Origin: Pseudomonas sp. Irchel s3h17
GTDB lineage: Bacteria > Pseudomonadota > Gammaproteobacteria > Pseudomonadales > Pseudomonadaceae
Direction of reading: 5' to 3'
DNA: 64,000 nucleotides
Assembly: GCF_900187505.1 (NCBI RefSeq)
Contig: NZ_FYDL01000004.1
Location: forward strand, 1 to 64,000
A model generated the notes under the pieces. The model was not told the DNA's origin, did no database searches, and worked only from the letters and a program-made list of their open reading frames with translations. The position numbers and the translations under genes were made by a program. This document shows, piece after piece, positions 47,098 to 57,321 of the stretch. The number at the start of each line of letters is the position of its first letter. The stretch's first letter is position 1.

Positions 47098-48915
47098 TCA
47101 ATGCTGCTGCAAATGCCCATACAACTTGGCGTACAAACCACCATCGGCAATCAGTTGCTGATGGTCGCCATCTTCGGCAACGCTGCCACCATCGAATACC
47201 AGCACTCGATCGGCCTGTTTAACCGCAGATAACCGGTGCGCAATGATCAGGGTGGTACGGCCACTGAGGAACCGCGCCAGTGCCTGGTGCAGGTTGTATT
47301 CGGTGGCGGCATCCAGGGCCGACGTGGCTTCATCGAGGATGACCACCTTTGGCTCGGCCAATACCATGCGGGCAATGGCCAGGCGCTGGCGCTGACCACC
47401 GGACAAACGCACACCGGAACGGCCAAGGACACTGTCCAGCCCTTGGGGCAAGGCCTTGACCGTCCCGTCGAGCTGGGCAATTTCCAGCGCCTGCCAACAG
47501 GCCTCGTCGCTGCGCTCGCGGCCCATGGTCAGGTTGGAGCGGACGGAGTCATTGAACAGCGCCGGGTGTTGCAGTACCACCGCGACATGCTCGCGCACGG
47601 TTTCCAGGCCAATGTCCTGCTGGGTCACCCCACCAAATCGAATACTGCCCGCCTGCGGCGTGTATAGCCCCAGCAGCAATTGCACCAGGGTGCTTTTACC
47701 GCCACCGCTGGCCCCCACGATGGCCACCTTTTCACCGGGCGAGATGGACAGGTTCAACTGCTCCAGCACCGGCTCCTCGCCATAGCTGAAACTCAGGCCC
47801 TGCACTTCGATACCCACGGTTTCCCGACCTTTGAACGGGTCCACGCCACCGGGGTATTGGGGTTCGTCGGCACGCGACAGCAACTCGTTGATTCTGCTCA
47901 GCGCACCGCCGGCCGCGTAATAGGCGTATTGCAGATTCAGCAACTGCTCCACCGGGCCGATCATGAACCAGAGGTAGCTGAATACCGCCAGCATCTGGCC
48001 GATAGACAGGTCGGAAAACAACACCGTGAGCATGGCGGCGGCGCGAAAGATGTCGATGCCGAACTGGAACAATAGACCGCTGGCGCGGCTCGAGGCGTCG
48101 CTTTTCCACTGGGAGTTGATGGCATAGTTGCGCACTTCCTGCGCGCGCTTGCCCAGTCGACCGAGGAAAAAGCCCTGACGATTACCCGCACGGACTTCCT
48201 GAATGGCTTCCAGGGTTTCGGTCAGTGCCTGGGTGAACCGCGAGGTGCTGTCGTTCTCCAGCTTCTTCAGGTGCTTGACCCGCTTGCCCAACTGCACCGT
48301 GGCATAGATCACCAGCGGATTGAACAGCAGAATCAACAATGCCAGCTGCCAGTGCATCCACATCAGGATGCCGGCGGTGCCCACCAGCGTGAGCATCGCC
48401 ACCAGAAAGCGGCTGAGGGTTTCGCCGACGAATTTATCGATCGTGTCCAGGTCAGTGACCAGGTGCGTGGTCACGGTGCCACTGCCCAGGCTCTCGTACT
48501 CGCCGAGGGAAATGCACTTGAGGCGTTCGATCAAGCGCAGGCGCAGGCGATACACAATGTCCTTGGCCAGGCCTGCAAACAAGCGCGCCTGCACGACGTT
48601 GAACAGTAACGCGCCACAACGCAGGGTCAAGGTGGCGAAGAGCATCAAGCCGATATAGCCGGCAGCGCTTTGCCAGGCGGCGGGCAATGCGTGGTTCATC
48701 ACCTTCAAGGCCGCGTCGCCATGCCCCAGCAGGACTTCGTCCACCAGCAATGGCAACAGCAGGGGGATCGGCACACTGCACAGGGTCGCCAGCACGGCGA
48801 CGCCATTGGCAATCCACAGGGCTTTCTTATGGCGCAGGGCCAGTCGACGGATTTCCGCCCAACTCAGACGGTCGACTTGCCTGGGTGGCTGCACATCGTC
48901 AAGCGGGTCATACAC
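47098..48915 (-). CDS. ABC exporter, fused membrane and ATPase domains
   Basis: A 605-residue half-transporter of the MsbA/LmrA type. Six helices lie at residues ~35-330; the ATPase has Walker A GASGGGKSTLVQLLLGLY, the Q-loop, signature LSGGQRQRLAIARMVL, Walker B KVVILDEATSALD and the H-loop IAHRLS. It forms homodimers or pairs with another half, and the substrate is unknown. The GTG at 48915 overlaps the dsbA-like stop by 8 bases; the frame continues 21 codons upstream only within that gene. It converges with the toxin-like gene and need not be linked to it. Confidence 0.88.
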   Translation of the reverse strand: MYDPLDDVQPPRQVDRLSWAEIRRLALRHKKALWIANGVAVLATLCSVPIPLLLPLLVDEVLLGHGDAALKVMNHALPAAWQSAAGYIGLMLFATLTLRCGALLFNVVQARLFAGLAKDIVYRLRLRLIERLKCISLGEYESLGSGTVTTHLVTDLDTIDKFVGETLSRFLVAMLTLVGTAGILMWMHWQLALLILLFNPLVIYATVQLGKRVKHLKKLENDSTSRFTQALTETLEAIQEVRAGNRQGFFLGRLGKRAQEVRNYAINSQWKSDASSRASGLLFQFGIDIFRAAAMLTVLFSDLSIGQMLAVFSYLWFMIGPVEQLLNLQYAYYAAGGALSRINELLSRADEPQYPGGVDPFKGRETVGIEVQGLSFSYGEEPVLEQLNLSISPGEKVAIVGASGGGKSTLVQLLLGLYTPQAGSIRFGGVTQQDIGLETVREHVAVVLQHPALFNDSVRSNLTMGRERSDEACWQALEIAQLDGTVKALPQGLDSVLGRSGVRLSGGQRQRLAIARMVLAEPKVVILDEATSALDAATEYNLHQALARFLSGRTTLIIAHRLSAVKQADRVLVFDGGSVAEDGDHQQLIADGGLYAKLYGHLQQH

Positions 48916-49543
48916 AGGCAGCGCGCTCCAGCCAACGGCCGAGCAACGGGGACAATTCGTCGAGGGCCTGGTAGCCATTGGTCAACAACGCCAATTGACC
49001 ATTGCGCTCGGCCAGCAAGGTCGGGAACCCGGCAATCCCCAGGTCCTGGACCCAGGTGAAGTCCGCCGCCGTCGCGGCATGCTGTTCGGCACGATCGAAG
49101 GCCGCGGCGAATTCGATACGCGGCAAACCCGCTTGCTCGGCCAGCTCCACCAAGACGCTGGCATGGGTGACATCGCGACCTTGCACATAAAACGCCTGCT
49201 GGATGAGCTTGAGCAGTTTCCAGGCGCAATCCGGCGCCAGGCTGCGCGCCGTCACCAAGGCGCGACAGGCCGGCTCCGTGTCATAGACAAAACCGTCTGG
49301 CAATGCACCTTCAAACGTGAACGGCTGGCCGGTCGCCTGCATGACGGCCTGCCAGTGCTCGAGAATATAGCGCCGGGTAGTGGGCTCCAGCGCCGCACCG
49401 CTACCGGTGCGCAAACCGCCAACCACCAGGTGCACGTCTACGCCTGCGGCCTGAGCCTGCTCTACCAGGGCCTCGGCCACCGGGGCAAACCCCCAGCACC
49501 AGGAACACATTGGGTCCATTACATAGAGTAGGCGCGCAGACAT
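48908..49543 (-). CDS. DsbA-family (FrnE-like) thioredoxin-fold protein
   Basis: A 211-residue cytoplasmic thioredoxin-fold protein with the redox motif CSWC at 13-16, helical insertion, and the cis-Pro loop GIAGFPTLL. No signal peptide is present. DsbA-like proteins of this subfamily (COG3531) are thiol oxidoreductases or isomerases of unclear substrate. It lies 3 bases after trhO and overlaps the ABC exporter gene, giving a compact trhO-dsbA-abc unit. Confidence 0.88.
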   Translation of the reverse strand: MSARLLYVMDPMCSWCWGFAPVAEALVEQAQAAGVDVHLVVGGLRTGSGAALEPTTRRYILEHWQAVMQATGQPFTFEGALPDGFVYDTEPACRALVTARSLAPDCAWKLLKLIQQAFYVQGRDVTHASVLVELAEQAGLPRIEFAAAFDRAEQHAATAADFTWVQDLGIAGFPTLLAERNGQLALLTNGYQALDELSPLLGRWLERAACV

Positions 49544-49546
49544 GGT

Positions 49547-50488
49547 TCAGGCCTCGGTGCTGGATTGCTTGTAGTTGTAACCAATCGGGTGCGGCTGATT
49601 GCGGGCCTTGGCCAGTTCGATCTGTTTCTGCCGGTCGATTGCACTGCGACGGGTCTTCTCACTCAGCTTATCCCAGCAATGGGGGCAACTGATGCCCGCC
49701 ACGTAGTGCTCGGATGCGCGGTCTTCCACACTGATAGGCGTACGACAGGCATGACACTGATCGTAGTCGCCTTCGCTCAAGTCGTGACGAACGGTGACGC
49801 GGTTGTCGAACACAAAGCAGTCGCCCTGCCATTTGGTTTCTTCCTGCGGCACCTCTTCAAGGTACTTGAGGATCCCGCCCTTGAGGTGGAATACCTCATC
49901 GAAACCCTGGCTGAGCATGTAGCTCGAAGCCTTTTCGCAGCGAATGCCACCGGTGCAGAACATCGCGACCTTCTTGTGTTTGGCCGGATCGAAGTTGGCT
50001 TTGATGTAGTCGGGAAATTCGCGAAAGCTGGTGGTTTTCGGGTCGATCGCGCCCTCGAAGGTACCGATCGAGACTTCGTAGTCGTTGCGGGTATCGATCA
50101 ACAGCACTTCCGGGTCGCTGATCAACGCATTCCAGTTCTGCGGATCAACGTAGGTACCGACCTTTTTATTCGGGTCCACGCCCTCGACGCCCAGGGTGAC
50201 GATCTCTTTCTTGAGCTTGACCTTGGTGCGGTAGAACGGCTGCTCATCGCAGTACGACTCTTTATGATCGATGTCGATCATGCGCGGGTCATTCCTGAGC
50301 CAGGCCAGCAGGCCATCGATACCTTCACGGCTGCCGGAAACCGTGCCGTTGATGCCTTCTTCGGCGATCAGCAAGGTACCTTTGATGTCGTTATCGACCA
50401 TCGCCTGCAACAGTGGCTCGCGCAGGGCGACGTAATCTTCGAGGGTGACGAACTTATACAGTGCCGCCACGACAATCTGTTGTGTCAT
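49547..50488 (-). CDS. trhO: tRNA uridine-34 hydroxylase, rhodanese-like
   Basis: A 313-residue TrhO/YceA protein. The N-terminal part ([29 protein letters not shown]) is family specific. The rhodanese domain has [18 protein letters not shown] and the active Cys in [16 protein letters not shown]. The C-terminal part carries a CHAC...CPHC zinc-like motif ([20 protein letters not shown]). The enzyme oxidises U34 of certain tRNAs to 5-hydroxyuridine with O2. It starts at [13 protein letters not shown] and is separated from bolA by a terminator. Confidence 0.94.
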   Translation of the reverse strand: MTQQIVVAALYKFVTLEDYVALREPLLQAMVDNDIKGTLLIAEEGINGTVSGSREGIDGLLAWLRNDPRMIDIDHKESYCDEQPFYRTKVKLKKEIVTLGVEGVDPNKKVGTYVDPQNWNALISDPEVLLIDTRNDYEVSIGTFEGAIDPKTTSFREFPDYIKANFDPAKHKKVAMFCTGGIRCEKASSYMLSQGFDEVFHLKGGILKYLEEVPQEETKWQGDCFVFDNRVTVRHDLSEGDYDQCHACRTPISVEDRASEHYVAGISCPHCWDKLSEKTRRSAIDRQKQIELAKARNQPHPIGYNYKQSSTEA

Positions 50489-50533
50489 GGGTGATTCTCC
50501 AGGTGGCTACCCTCGTAAAGGGTGAACCGGATG

Positions 50534-50565
50534 CGAAAAAAAACGCGCCGGCTAAGCGGCGCGTT
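50534..50565 (-). terminator. intrinsic terminator after bolA
   Basis: AACGCGCCG (50542-50550) and CGGCGCGTT (50557-50565) form a perfect 9-bp stem around GCTAAG. On the minus strand it is followed by a run of eight T (50535-50543). It separates bolA from trhO. Confidence 0.88.
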
Positions 50566-50613
50566 GCGGATTCTAGCAAAAATGCAGGGGTATTTGGACT
50601 GTCGGATACCTTT

Positions 50614-50640
50614 GTGGCGAGGGAGCTTGCTCCCTGGCTA
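50614..50640. repeat. single REP palindrome
   Basis: GTGGCGAGGGAGCTTGCTCC, continuing CTGGCTA, is one copy of the main REP family of this genome, lying between bolA and its terminator. The partner arm is not present. Confidence 0.7.
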
Positions 50641-50670
50641 CAACAGCGCCTTGACCTCTCAACCCTCACA

Positions 50671-50970
50671 TCAATGCTTGCTACCGCCAGCGCAGGTCGG
50701 CGAGGCAGGAGCAGCGCCAACTTTCGCCCATTCCTCTGGCGTGTAGGTGTGCAGGGCCAGGGCATGGAACTCGCCCATCAGGTCGCCCAGGGTGGCGTAG
50801 ACCTTCTGGTGCCGCTTGACGCTGTTGAGTCCGGCGAACTGGTCGCTGACGACGACGGCCTTGAAGTGGGTCTGCAACCCGCGGCTGTGCATGTGGCTTT
50901 CATCCAGCACATCCAGATGGGCAGGGTTCAAGGCGCCCAGTGCCGATTCGATCCGTTGTTGCATGATCAT
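50671..50970 (-). CDS. bolA: BolA family protein
   Basis: A 99-residue protein with the class II KH-like BolA fold: QQRIESALGALNPAHLDVLDESHMHSRGLQTHFKAVVVSDQF, then SVKRHQKVYATLGDLM and HALALHTYTPEEW, with the conserved His. BolA proteins pair with monothiol glutaredoxins in iron-sulphur trafficking and influence cell shape. The first of two possible ATGs is used because GGAG lies 7 bases before it. The C-terminus PTCAGGSKH is short and nonconserved. It follows the DUF2059 gene by 13 bases. Confidence 0.92.
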   Translation of the reverse strand: MIMQQRIESALGALNPAHLDVLDESHMHSRGLQTHFKAVVVSDQFAGLNSVKRHQKVYATLGDLMGEFHALALHTYTPEEWAKVGAAPASPTCAGGSKH

Positions 50971-50983
50971 TCCCGGGCTCCGC

Positions 50984-51505
50984 TCAAGGCTTCTTCTTGG
51001 CGGCGGCAGCCGCTTTCGGATCCAGCTCGTTGGTCATGTCCGCCAGCAGCTTGTTCACTACAGGCACCGCGCTTTCCAGCTTGGCCTGGGTCAGTTGGGC
51101 CGATTGCTGAGTCAACTGCGGCATTTTTTCCAGGACTTTCTTGCCCAGTGGCGATTTGTAGAACGCCACCAGGTCCTTGAGCTCGGATTCGCTGAAGTTG
51201 CTGGTGTAGAGCTTGACCATGTCCGGCTTGAGCTTGTTCCAGCCGATAGCCTGGTCCAGCGCAGCGTTGGCCTTGGCCTGATAGGTTTCCAGCAGGGCCT
51301 TTTTCGATTCCGGCGCCTTGGTCTGGGCAAAGCGTTGGGCAAACATCTGCTGCACTTGCATGTACACCGGAGTGCCCAGCTTGTCAGCGTGCGCCAGGGT
51401 CAGGAAAGCCTCGGCACTGGCATTGTGGCTGGCGGTATCGGCGAATGCCTGGCCGCTGGCGCAGACCAGGGCAACCGCGGTACAGATAGCACGAAGACGG
51501 GTCAT
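50984..51505 (-). CDS. exported DUF2059 protein
   Basis: A 173-residue protein with a signal peptide MTRLRAICTAVALVCASGQAFA cleaved before DTASH. The mature part is helical with the DUF2059 block YTSNFSESELKDLVAFYKSPLGKKVLEKMP and ends in a lysine-rich AAAAAKKKP. The function is unknown and the product should be periplasmic. The start at MTRLRA is set by the signal peptide; the frame is open 25 codons further without a signal. It forms an operon with bolA. Confidence 0.88.
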   Translation of the reverse strand: MTRLRAICTAVALVCASGQAFADTASHNASAEAFLTLAHADKLGTPVYMQVQQMFAQRFAQTKAPESKKALLETYQAKANAALDQAIGWNKLKPDMVKLYTSNFSESELKDLVAFYKSPLGKKVLEKMPQLTQQSAQLTQAKLESAVPVVNKLLADMTNELDPKAAAAAKKKP

Positions 51506-51699
51506 CGAGTTTCCTATTCTAGCAGGCGAGGTAAAACCCCAAGGGGAGCCATTCTGCGCCAAAAAAACGCGCGCGCTCAACCCCCTGGCCCTTGCCTGGC
51601 CTGATTTAGAGCAACCGAACGGTAGAAAAAGCGACTGATGGAACCCGCGGCGACGATCACGACCTAAACTTGGCTATCAAACCTTGAGGAAGCTGATCC

Positions 51700-53094
<1,395 letters not shown>

Positions 53095-53140
53095 AGCCTT
53101 GACGCTCAGCGGCGCCTGACAACCAGAGTGCACGCACACT

Positions 53141-53273
53141 CCGTGGCGAGCGAGCTTGCTCGCGCTGGGGTGCGAAGCGCCCCAACAGGACTACTCGCAG
53201 GCGTTCAGATAAAACCCGGTGACCAGCTTTGGGGCTGCCATGCAGCCCAGCGCGAGCAAGCTCGCTCGCCACG
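53141..53273. repeat. REPIN: inverted pair of REP palindromes
   Basis: CCGTGGCGAGCGAGCTTGCT, continuing CGCG (53141-53164), and its inverse ending CTCGCTCGCCACG at 53273 flank about 85 bases with the GGGGTGCGAAGCGCCCC/GGGGCTGCCATGCAGCCC stems. It lies between the convergent fumC and EamA genes and may act as their terminator. Confidence 0.8.
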
Positions 53274-53281
53274 AACTCGGT

Positions 53282-54244
53282 CTACCGATCAACCGCCATG
53301 CGCATCCGCCGCGCCTTGAGCCCGGCGATCAGCGACGGTCCCAATGCGACCAGTGCCGACCCCAGCACCACCAGTATCGCGCCGCCATAGGCCAGCGAGT
53401 TGATCTGCTCGGCCTGCACATAGTCAGGCCACAGCCAGGCGGCGAGCGCCACGGCCGCGAAAGTCACCAGGGGCGTGATCGCCAGTGTCGCGCTGACCCG
53501 CGAGGCTTCCCAATGGGCCAGCGCCTCGGCAAACGCACCATAGGCAATCAGGGTATTGAGGCAGCAGGCCAGCAGCAACCAGCCCTGCAACGGGCTCAGT
53601 TGCAGGGACTCCAGCGGGTGCACCCACGGCGTCAGCAACAAGGCGCAGAACAGGTAGATCACCATCATCACCTGCAACGAGTTCCACACCGTGAGCAATT
53701 GCTTCTGGCCCAGCGCATAAAAGGTCCAGACCGTCGACGCTGCCAGCACCAGCAACACACCGGCGGTGTAATCGCTCAAGGAGGTCAGCAGCTCACTCAA
53801 TCGTTGATTGAAAAACAGGCCAAACCCCAGCAACAGCACCATCAGGCCAAGCCCCTGCCCCAGGCTGAAACGCTCCTTGAACACGAACAGGCTGGCGATC
53901 AGCAACAGGATCGGCCCCATCTGCACCACCAGTTGCGCGGTGCCCGGGCTCAGCAGGTTCAAGCCCATCAGGTACAACACGTAATTGCCCACCAGCCCGA
54001 GCACCGCCATCAGCACCAGCCAGCCACCCTTGGGCCCGAGCGCCTGTCGGCGTGGCAGGCGCCGGGTCGCGGCCAGGTACACGAACAGGCAACCGCCGGA
54101 CACCAACAGGCGAAACCAGGTCACGGTGACCGGGTCCATCACCAGCAGCACTTGTTTGAGCTTGATCGGCAGGATTCCCCAGAGGAACGCGGTCAGCAAG
54201 GCGAGAAACAGGCCAAAAACCCAGCGACCGGACGAGATGTGCAT
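53282..54244 (-). CDS. EamA-family (DMT) transporter
   Basis: A 320-residue inner-membrane protein with ten predicted helices in two EamA repeats: VFGLFLALLTAFLWGILPIKLKQVL opens the first and GVLLVLAASTVWTFYALGQKQLL the second. YGAFAEALAHWEASRVSATLAITPLVT is the typical end of repeat 2. The family exports amino acids or metabolites, and the substrate here is unknown. The start at MHISSGRWVF is chosen because the helix pattern begins there. It has the appearance of an RhaT/YdcZ-type member. Confidence 0.88.
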   Translation of the reverse strand: MHISSGRWVFGLFLALLTAFLWGILPIKLKQVLLVMDPVTVTWFRLLVSGGCLFVYLAATRRLPRRQALGPKGGWLVLMAVLGLVGNYVLYLMGLNLLSPGTAQLVVQMGPILLLIASLFVFKERFSLGQGLGLMVLLLGFGLFFNQRLSELLTSLSDYTAGVLLVLAASTVWTFYALGQKQLLTVWNSLQVMMVIYLFCALLLTPWVHPLESLQLSPLQGWLLLACCLNTLIAYGAFAEALAHWEASRVSATLAITPLVTFAAVALAAWLWPDYVQAEQINSLAYGGAILVVLGSALVALGPSLIAGLKARRMRMAVDR

Positions 54245-54369
54245 GAGAACCCCAGGGACAGCGGCGAGAAAACCCCATTCTAGGCGCACGCCCCGGTCTC
54301 ACACAGGGACAGTTGCGGACAAGCCGCAAACGAGACTGTACCGGTCGTACCGGCACAGCCCTGGCTGGT

Positions 54370-55554
54370 TTAACGTACGGCTTCGAACAACCCCGTCGCG
54401 CCCATGCCGCCGCCCACGCACATGGTGACGATGCCGTAACGCAGGTTGCGCCGTTGCAGCTCGCGCACCAGATGCCCGACCTGGCGTGAGCCGGTCATGC
54501 CGAACGGGTGGCCGATGGAGATCGAACCGCCGTTGACGTTGTATTTCTCGTTGTCGATCTGCAAACGTTCACGGCTATACAGGCACTGCGAAGCGAAGGC
54601 TTCGTTGAGTTCCCACAGATCGATATCCGCCACCTGCAAGCCTTTGGCCTTGAGCAGCTTGGGTACCGAGAACACCGGGCCGATGCCCATTTCGTCCGGC
54701 TCGCAACCGGCCACGGTGAAACCGCGGAAGAACGCCTTGGGCTTGAGGCCCAGTTCCAGGGCTTTTTCCAGGCTCATCACCAACGTCATCGAAGCCCCGT
54801 CGGACAGCTGCGACGAGTTGCCGGCCGTGACCGAGCCGTCTTCGGCGAACACCGGCTTCAACCCGGCCAGGCTTTCATAGGTGGTGTCCGGACGGTTGCA
54901 GTCATCGCGATCGACAATACCGTCGAGGATTTGAACCTCACCGGTGTTTTTGTCTTCGACCTTGTACTTCACCGCCATGGCAACGATTTCATCGTCGAAC
55001 AACCCGGCGGCTTGCGCCTGGGCCGTGCGCAACTGGCTTTGCAGGGCGTAGCGGTCCTGTTCCTCGCGGCTGACGCTGTAGCGACGGGCGACGATTTCCG
55101 CTGTCTGGCCCATGGGGAAATAGATGCCTGGCACCTGCTCCTTGAGCAACGGGTTGATCAGGTTGTCGTTGTTGACGCTGTTCATGGTCAGGCTGATGGA
55201 CTCGACACCGCCGGCGACGATGATGTCGCTGCAGCCCGAAGCGATCTGGTTGGCGGCAATGGCAATCGCCTGCAGGCCGGACGAACAGAAGCGATTGAGG
55301 GTCATGCCGCTGGTGCCGACACCCAGTTGCGACAGCACCGCCACGTTACGGCCGATGTTGAAGCCCTGCGCGCCTTCGTTGGAGCCGGCGCCGACGATGC
55401 AATCCTCGACACTGGCCGGGTCGATGCCATTGCGCTGGAGCAGCGCATTGACGCAATGGGCTGCCATGTCGTCCGGACGCGTCTGATTGAACTTGCCACG
55501 AAAGGACTTGGCCAGGCCGGTCCGCACGCTATCGACGATCACTACTTCACGCAT
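54370..55554 (-). CDS. acetyl-CoA C-acyltransferase (thiolase)
   Basis: A 394-residue thiolase with the acyl-binding Cys90 in LNRFCSSGLQAIAIAAN, NEAFASQ, His349 in GHPFGMTG and Cys379 in CVGGGMGATGLFE. It cleaves 3-ketoacyl-CoA or condenses acetyl-CoA. The substrate range cannot be read from the sequence. The start MREVVIVDSVRTGLAKSF is standard; the longer frame is rejected. It is not beside a fadB-type gene, so it is probably a stand-alone degradative paralogue. Confidence 0.92.
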   Translation of the reverse strand: MREVVIVDSVRTGLAKSFRGKFNQTRPDDMAAHCVNALLQRNGIDPASVEDCIVGAGSNEGAQGFNIGRNVAVLSQLGVGTSGMTLNRFCSSGLQAIAIAANQIASGCSDIIVAGGVESISLTMNSVNNDNLINPLLKEQVPGIYFPMGQTAEIVARRYSVSREEQDRYALQSQLRTAQAQAAGLFDDEIVAMAVKYKVEDKNTGEVQILDGIVDRDDCNRPDTTYESLAGLKPVFAEDGSVTAGNSSQLSDGASMTLVMSLEKALELGLKPKAFFRGFTVAGCEPDEMGIGPVFSVPKLLKAKGLQVADIDLWELNEAFASQCLYSRERLQIDNEKYNVNGGSISIGHPFGMTGSRQVGHLVRELQRRNLRYGIVTMCVGGGMGATGLFEAVR

Positions 55555-55657
55555 GGCATACCTCATTGTTGTTATCGACTGGAAAGTGGCTCGAGGATAA
55601 ATCCGCGCCCCGGCCCACTGCGACAATCATTCACCCCGCGTATGCAAACCCATCGGA

Positions 55658-57181
55658 CTACTCCTTGTCCTTCTTGTATTTCTTCTCCTGCCGTTCGGTT
55701 TTCTCAAAGGCGTCTTCCAGGGCGCGGTTGAGGGTGCGCAGCACTTTGACCCGGGCCCAACGCTTGTCGTTGGCCTCCACCAGGGTCCAGGGCGCGACCT
55801 CGGTGCTGGTGCGGTCGACCATATCGCCAACGGCGGTGCGGTAGTCGTCCCACTTCTCCCGATTGCGCCAGTCGTCTTCGGTGATCTTGAAGCGTTTGAA
55901 GGGAATCTGCTCGCGCTCCTGGAACCGCTCCAGCTGGGTCTGCTTGTCGATCGCCAGCCAGAACTTCACCACGACCACCCGGGAGTCGTTGATCTGCTCT
56001 TCGAAGTCGTTGATTTCACCGTAGGCCCGCATCCAGTCGGCCGAACTGCAGAAGCCTTCAATGCGCTCCACCAGTACCCGCCCGTACCAGGAACGGTCGA
56101 AGATCGTGAACTTGCCACGGGCCGGTATGTGTCGCCAGAACCGCCAAAGGTAAGGTTGCGCACGTTCTTCCTCGGTGGGTGCGGCAATCGGCACGATGCT
56201 GTACTGGCGCGGGTCCAGCGCCGCCGCGACCCGACGGATCGCCCCACCCTTGCCCGCGGCGTCATTGCCCTCGAACACGGCGATCAGCGCATGCTTGCGC
56301 ATGCGCTTGTCGCGCAGCAAGCCGGCCAGCCGCGCCTGCTCGGTGATCAGCTGCTCTTCATAGTCTTTCTTGTCCAGATGCTGGCTCATGTCCAGGCTGT
56401 CCAGCAGGCTGCGTTGATCGACGCTGGTGGTCAGTGGCGCGGCGCTGACCTTGTCCGGCTTGAGCCGGGAGCGTTTGAGCGCGTTTTGCAGGCTTTCGAG
56501 CAGAATCTTGCCCACCGCCAGGCTCCGGTAGTTGGCATCCACCCCCTCGATCACATGCCACGGCGCATAGTCGCGACTGGTGCGACGAATCACCCGCTCG
56601 CCGTATTGCACGAACTTGTCGTAGGTTTCCGATTGTTGCCAGTCCAGTGGGCTGATCCGCCAACTGTGCAGCGGGTCGTCCTGCAAGGATTTGAGGCGCG
56701 CCTTCATCTGTTTCTTGGACAGGTGAAACCAGAACTTGACGATCAACGCGCCTTCGTTGCAGAGCATTTTTTCCAAGCGTTCGGCGCCATGGATCCCCTG
56801 ATCCAGCACCGCGTCCTTGAACAGGCCATGGACCCGGCCTTGCAGCATCTGGCTGTACCAGTTACCGAAAAACACCCCCATCCGGCCTTTGGCCGGGAGC
56901 ATCCGCCAATAACGCCAGGCGGGTGGGCGGGCCAGTTCTTCGTCGGTCTGCTGATCGAAGGTACGCACTTCGATCAACCTGGGGTCCATCCACTCATTGA
57001 GCAACTTGACCGTCTCGCCCTTGCCGGCACCTTCGATACCGTTGATCAGTACGATCACTGGAAACCGGCCCTGCTGCCTGAGCTCGTATTGGGCTTCGAG
57101 CAAAGCTTCGCGCAGAGCCGGAACCTCGCTATCAAAAGTTTCTTTGTCGATCGCATGACCGATTTCGGCAGATTCGAACAT
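55658..57181 (-). CDS. pap: polyphosphate:AMP phosphotransferase (two-domain PPK2)
   Basis: A 507-residue class II PPK2 protein made of two tandem domains. Walker A motifs are GIEGAGKGE (first half, ~54) and GNDAAGKGG (second half). Lid and Walker B features include FFGNWYSQMLQGRV and FDRSWYGRVLVERIEGF, with RTSRDYAPWHVIEG and RTSTEVAPWTLVEAND pairing the two halves. It makes ADP from AMP and polyphosphate. The start MFESAEIGHAID is preferred over an ATG six codons upstream. The basic tail KKYKKDKE is common in the family. Confidence 0.94.
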   Translation of the reverse strand: MFESAEIGHAIDKETFDSEVPALREALLEAQYELRQQGRFPVIVLINGIEGAGKGETVKLLNEWMDPRLIEVRTFDQQTDEELARPPAWRYWRMLPAKGRMGVFFGNWYSQMLQGRVHGLFKDAVLDQGIHGAERLEKMLCNEGALIVKFWFHLSKKQMKARLKSLQDDPLHSWRISPLDWQQSETYDKFVQYGERVIRRTSRDYAPWHVIEGVDANYRSLAVGKILLESLQNALKRSRLKPDKVSAAPLTTSVDQRSLLDSLDMSQHLDKKDYEEQLITEQARLAGLLRDKRMRKHALIAVFEGNDAAGKGGAIRRVAAALDPRQYSIVPIAAPTEEERAQPYLWRFWRHIPARGKFTIFDRSWYGRVLVERIEGFCSSADWMRAYGEINDFEEQINDSRVVVVKFWLAIDKQTQLERFQEREQIPFKRFKITEDDWRNREKWDDYRTAVGDMVDRTSTEVAPWTLVEANDKRWARVKVLRTLNRALEDAFEKTERQEKKYKKDKE

Positions 57182-57321
57182 TGAGTCGCTCCCGTGCAAG
57201 ATTGCACAAGACTAGCGGATTGCCCGTGCCAGTGGGCAAGCAATGCGATCCCGCTTGCCGTGGATCAATCGCCGTTGCCGTGATCGGCTAGAATGGCGGC
57301 CTTGCCACCCCCGAGCCGACC

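Noticed and set aside
47098..48915. ABC exporter as a dedicated secretion system for the adjacent toxin-like protein
   Set aside because: It is convergent, coupled to trhO-dsbA, and lacks membrane-fusion and peptidase partners; the closeness is probably chance.
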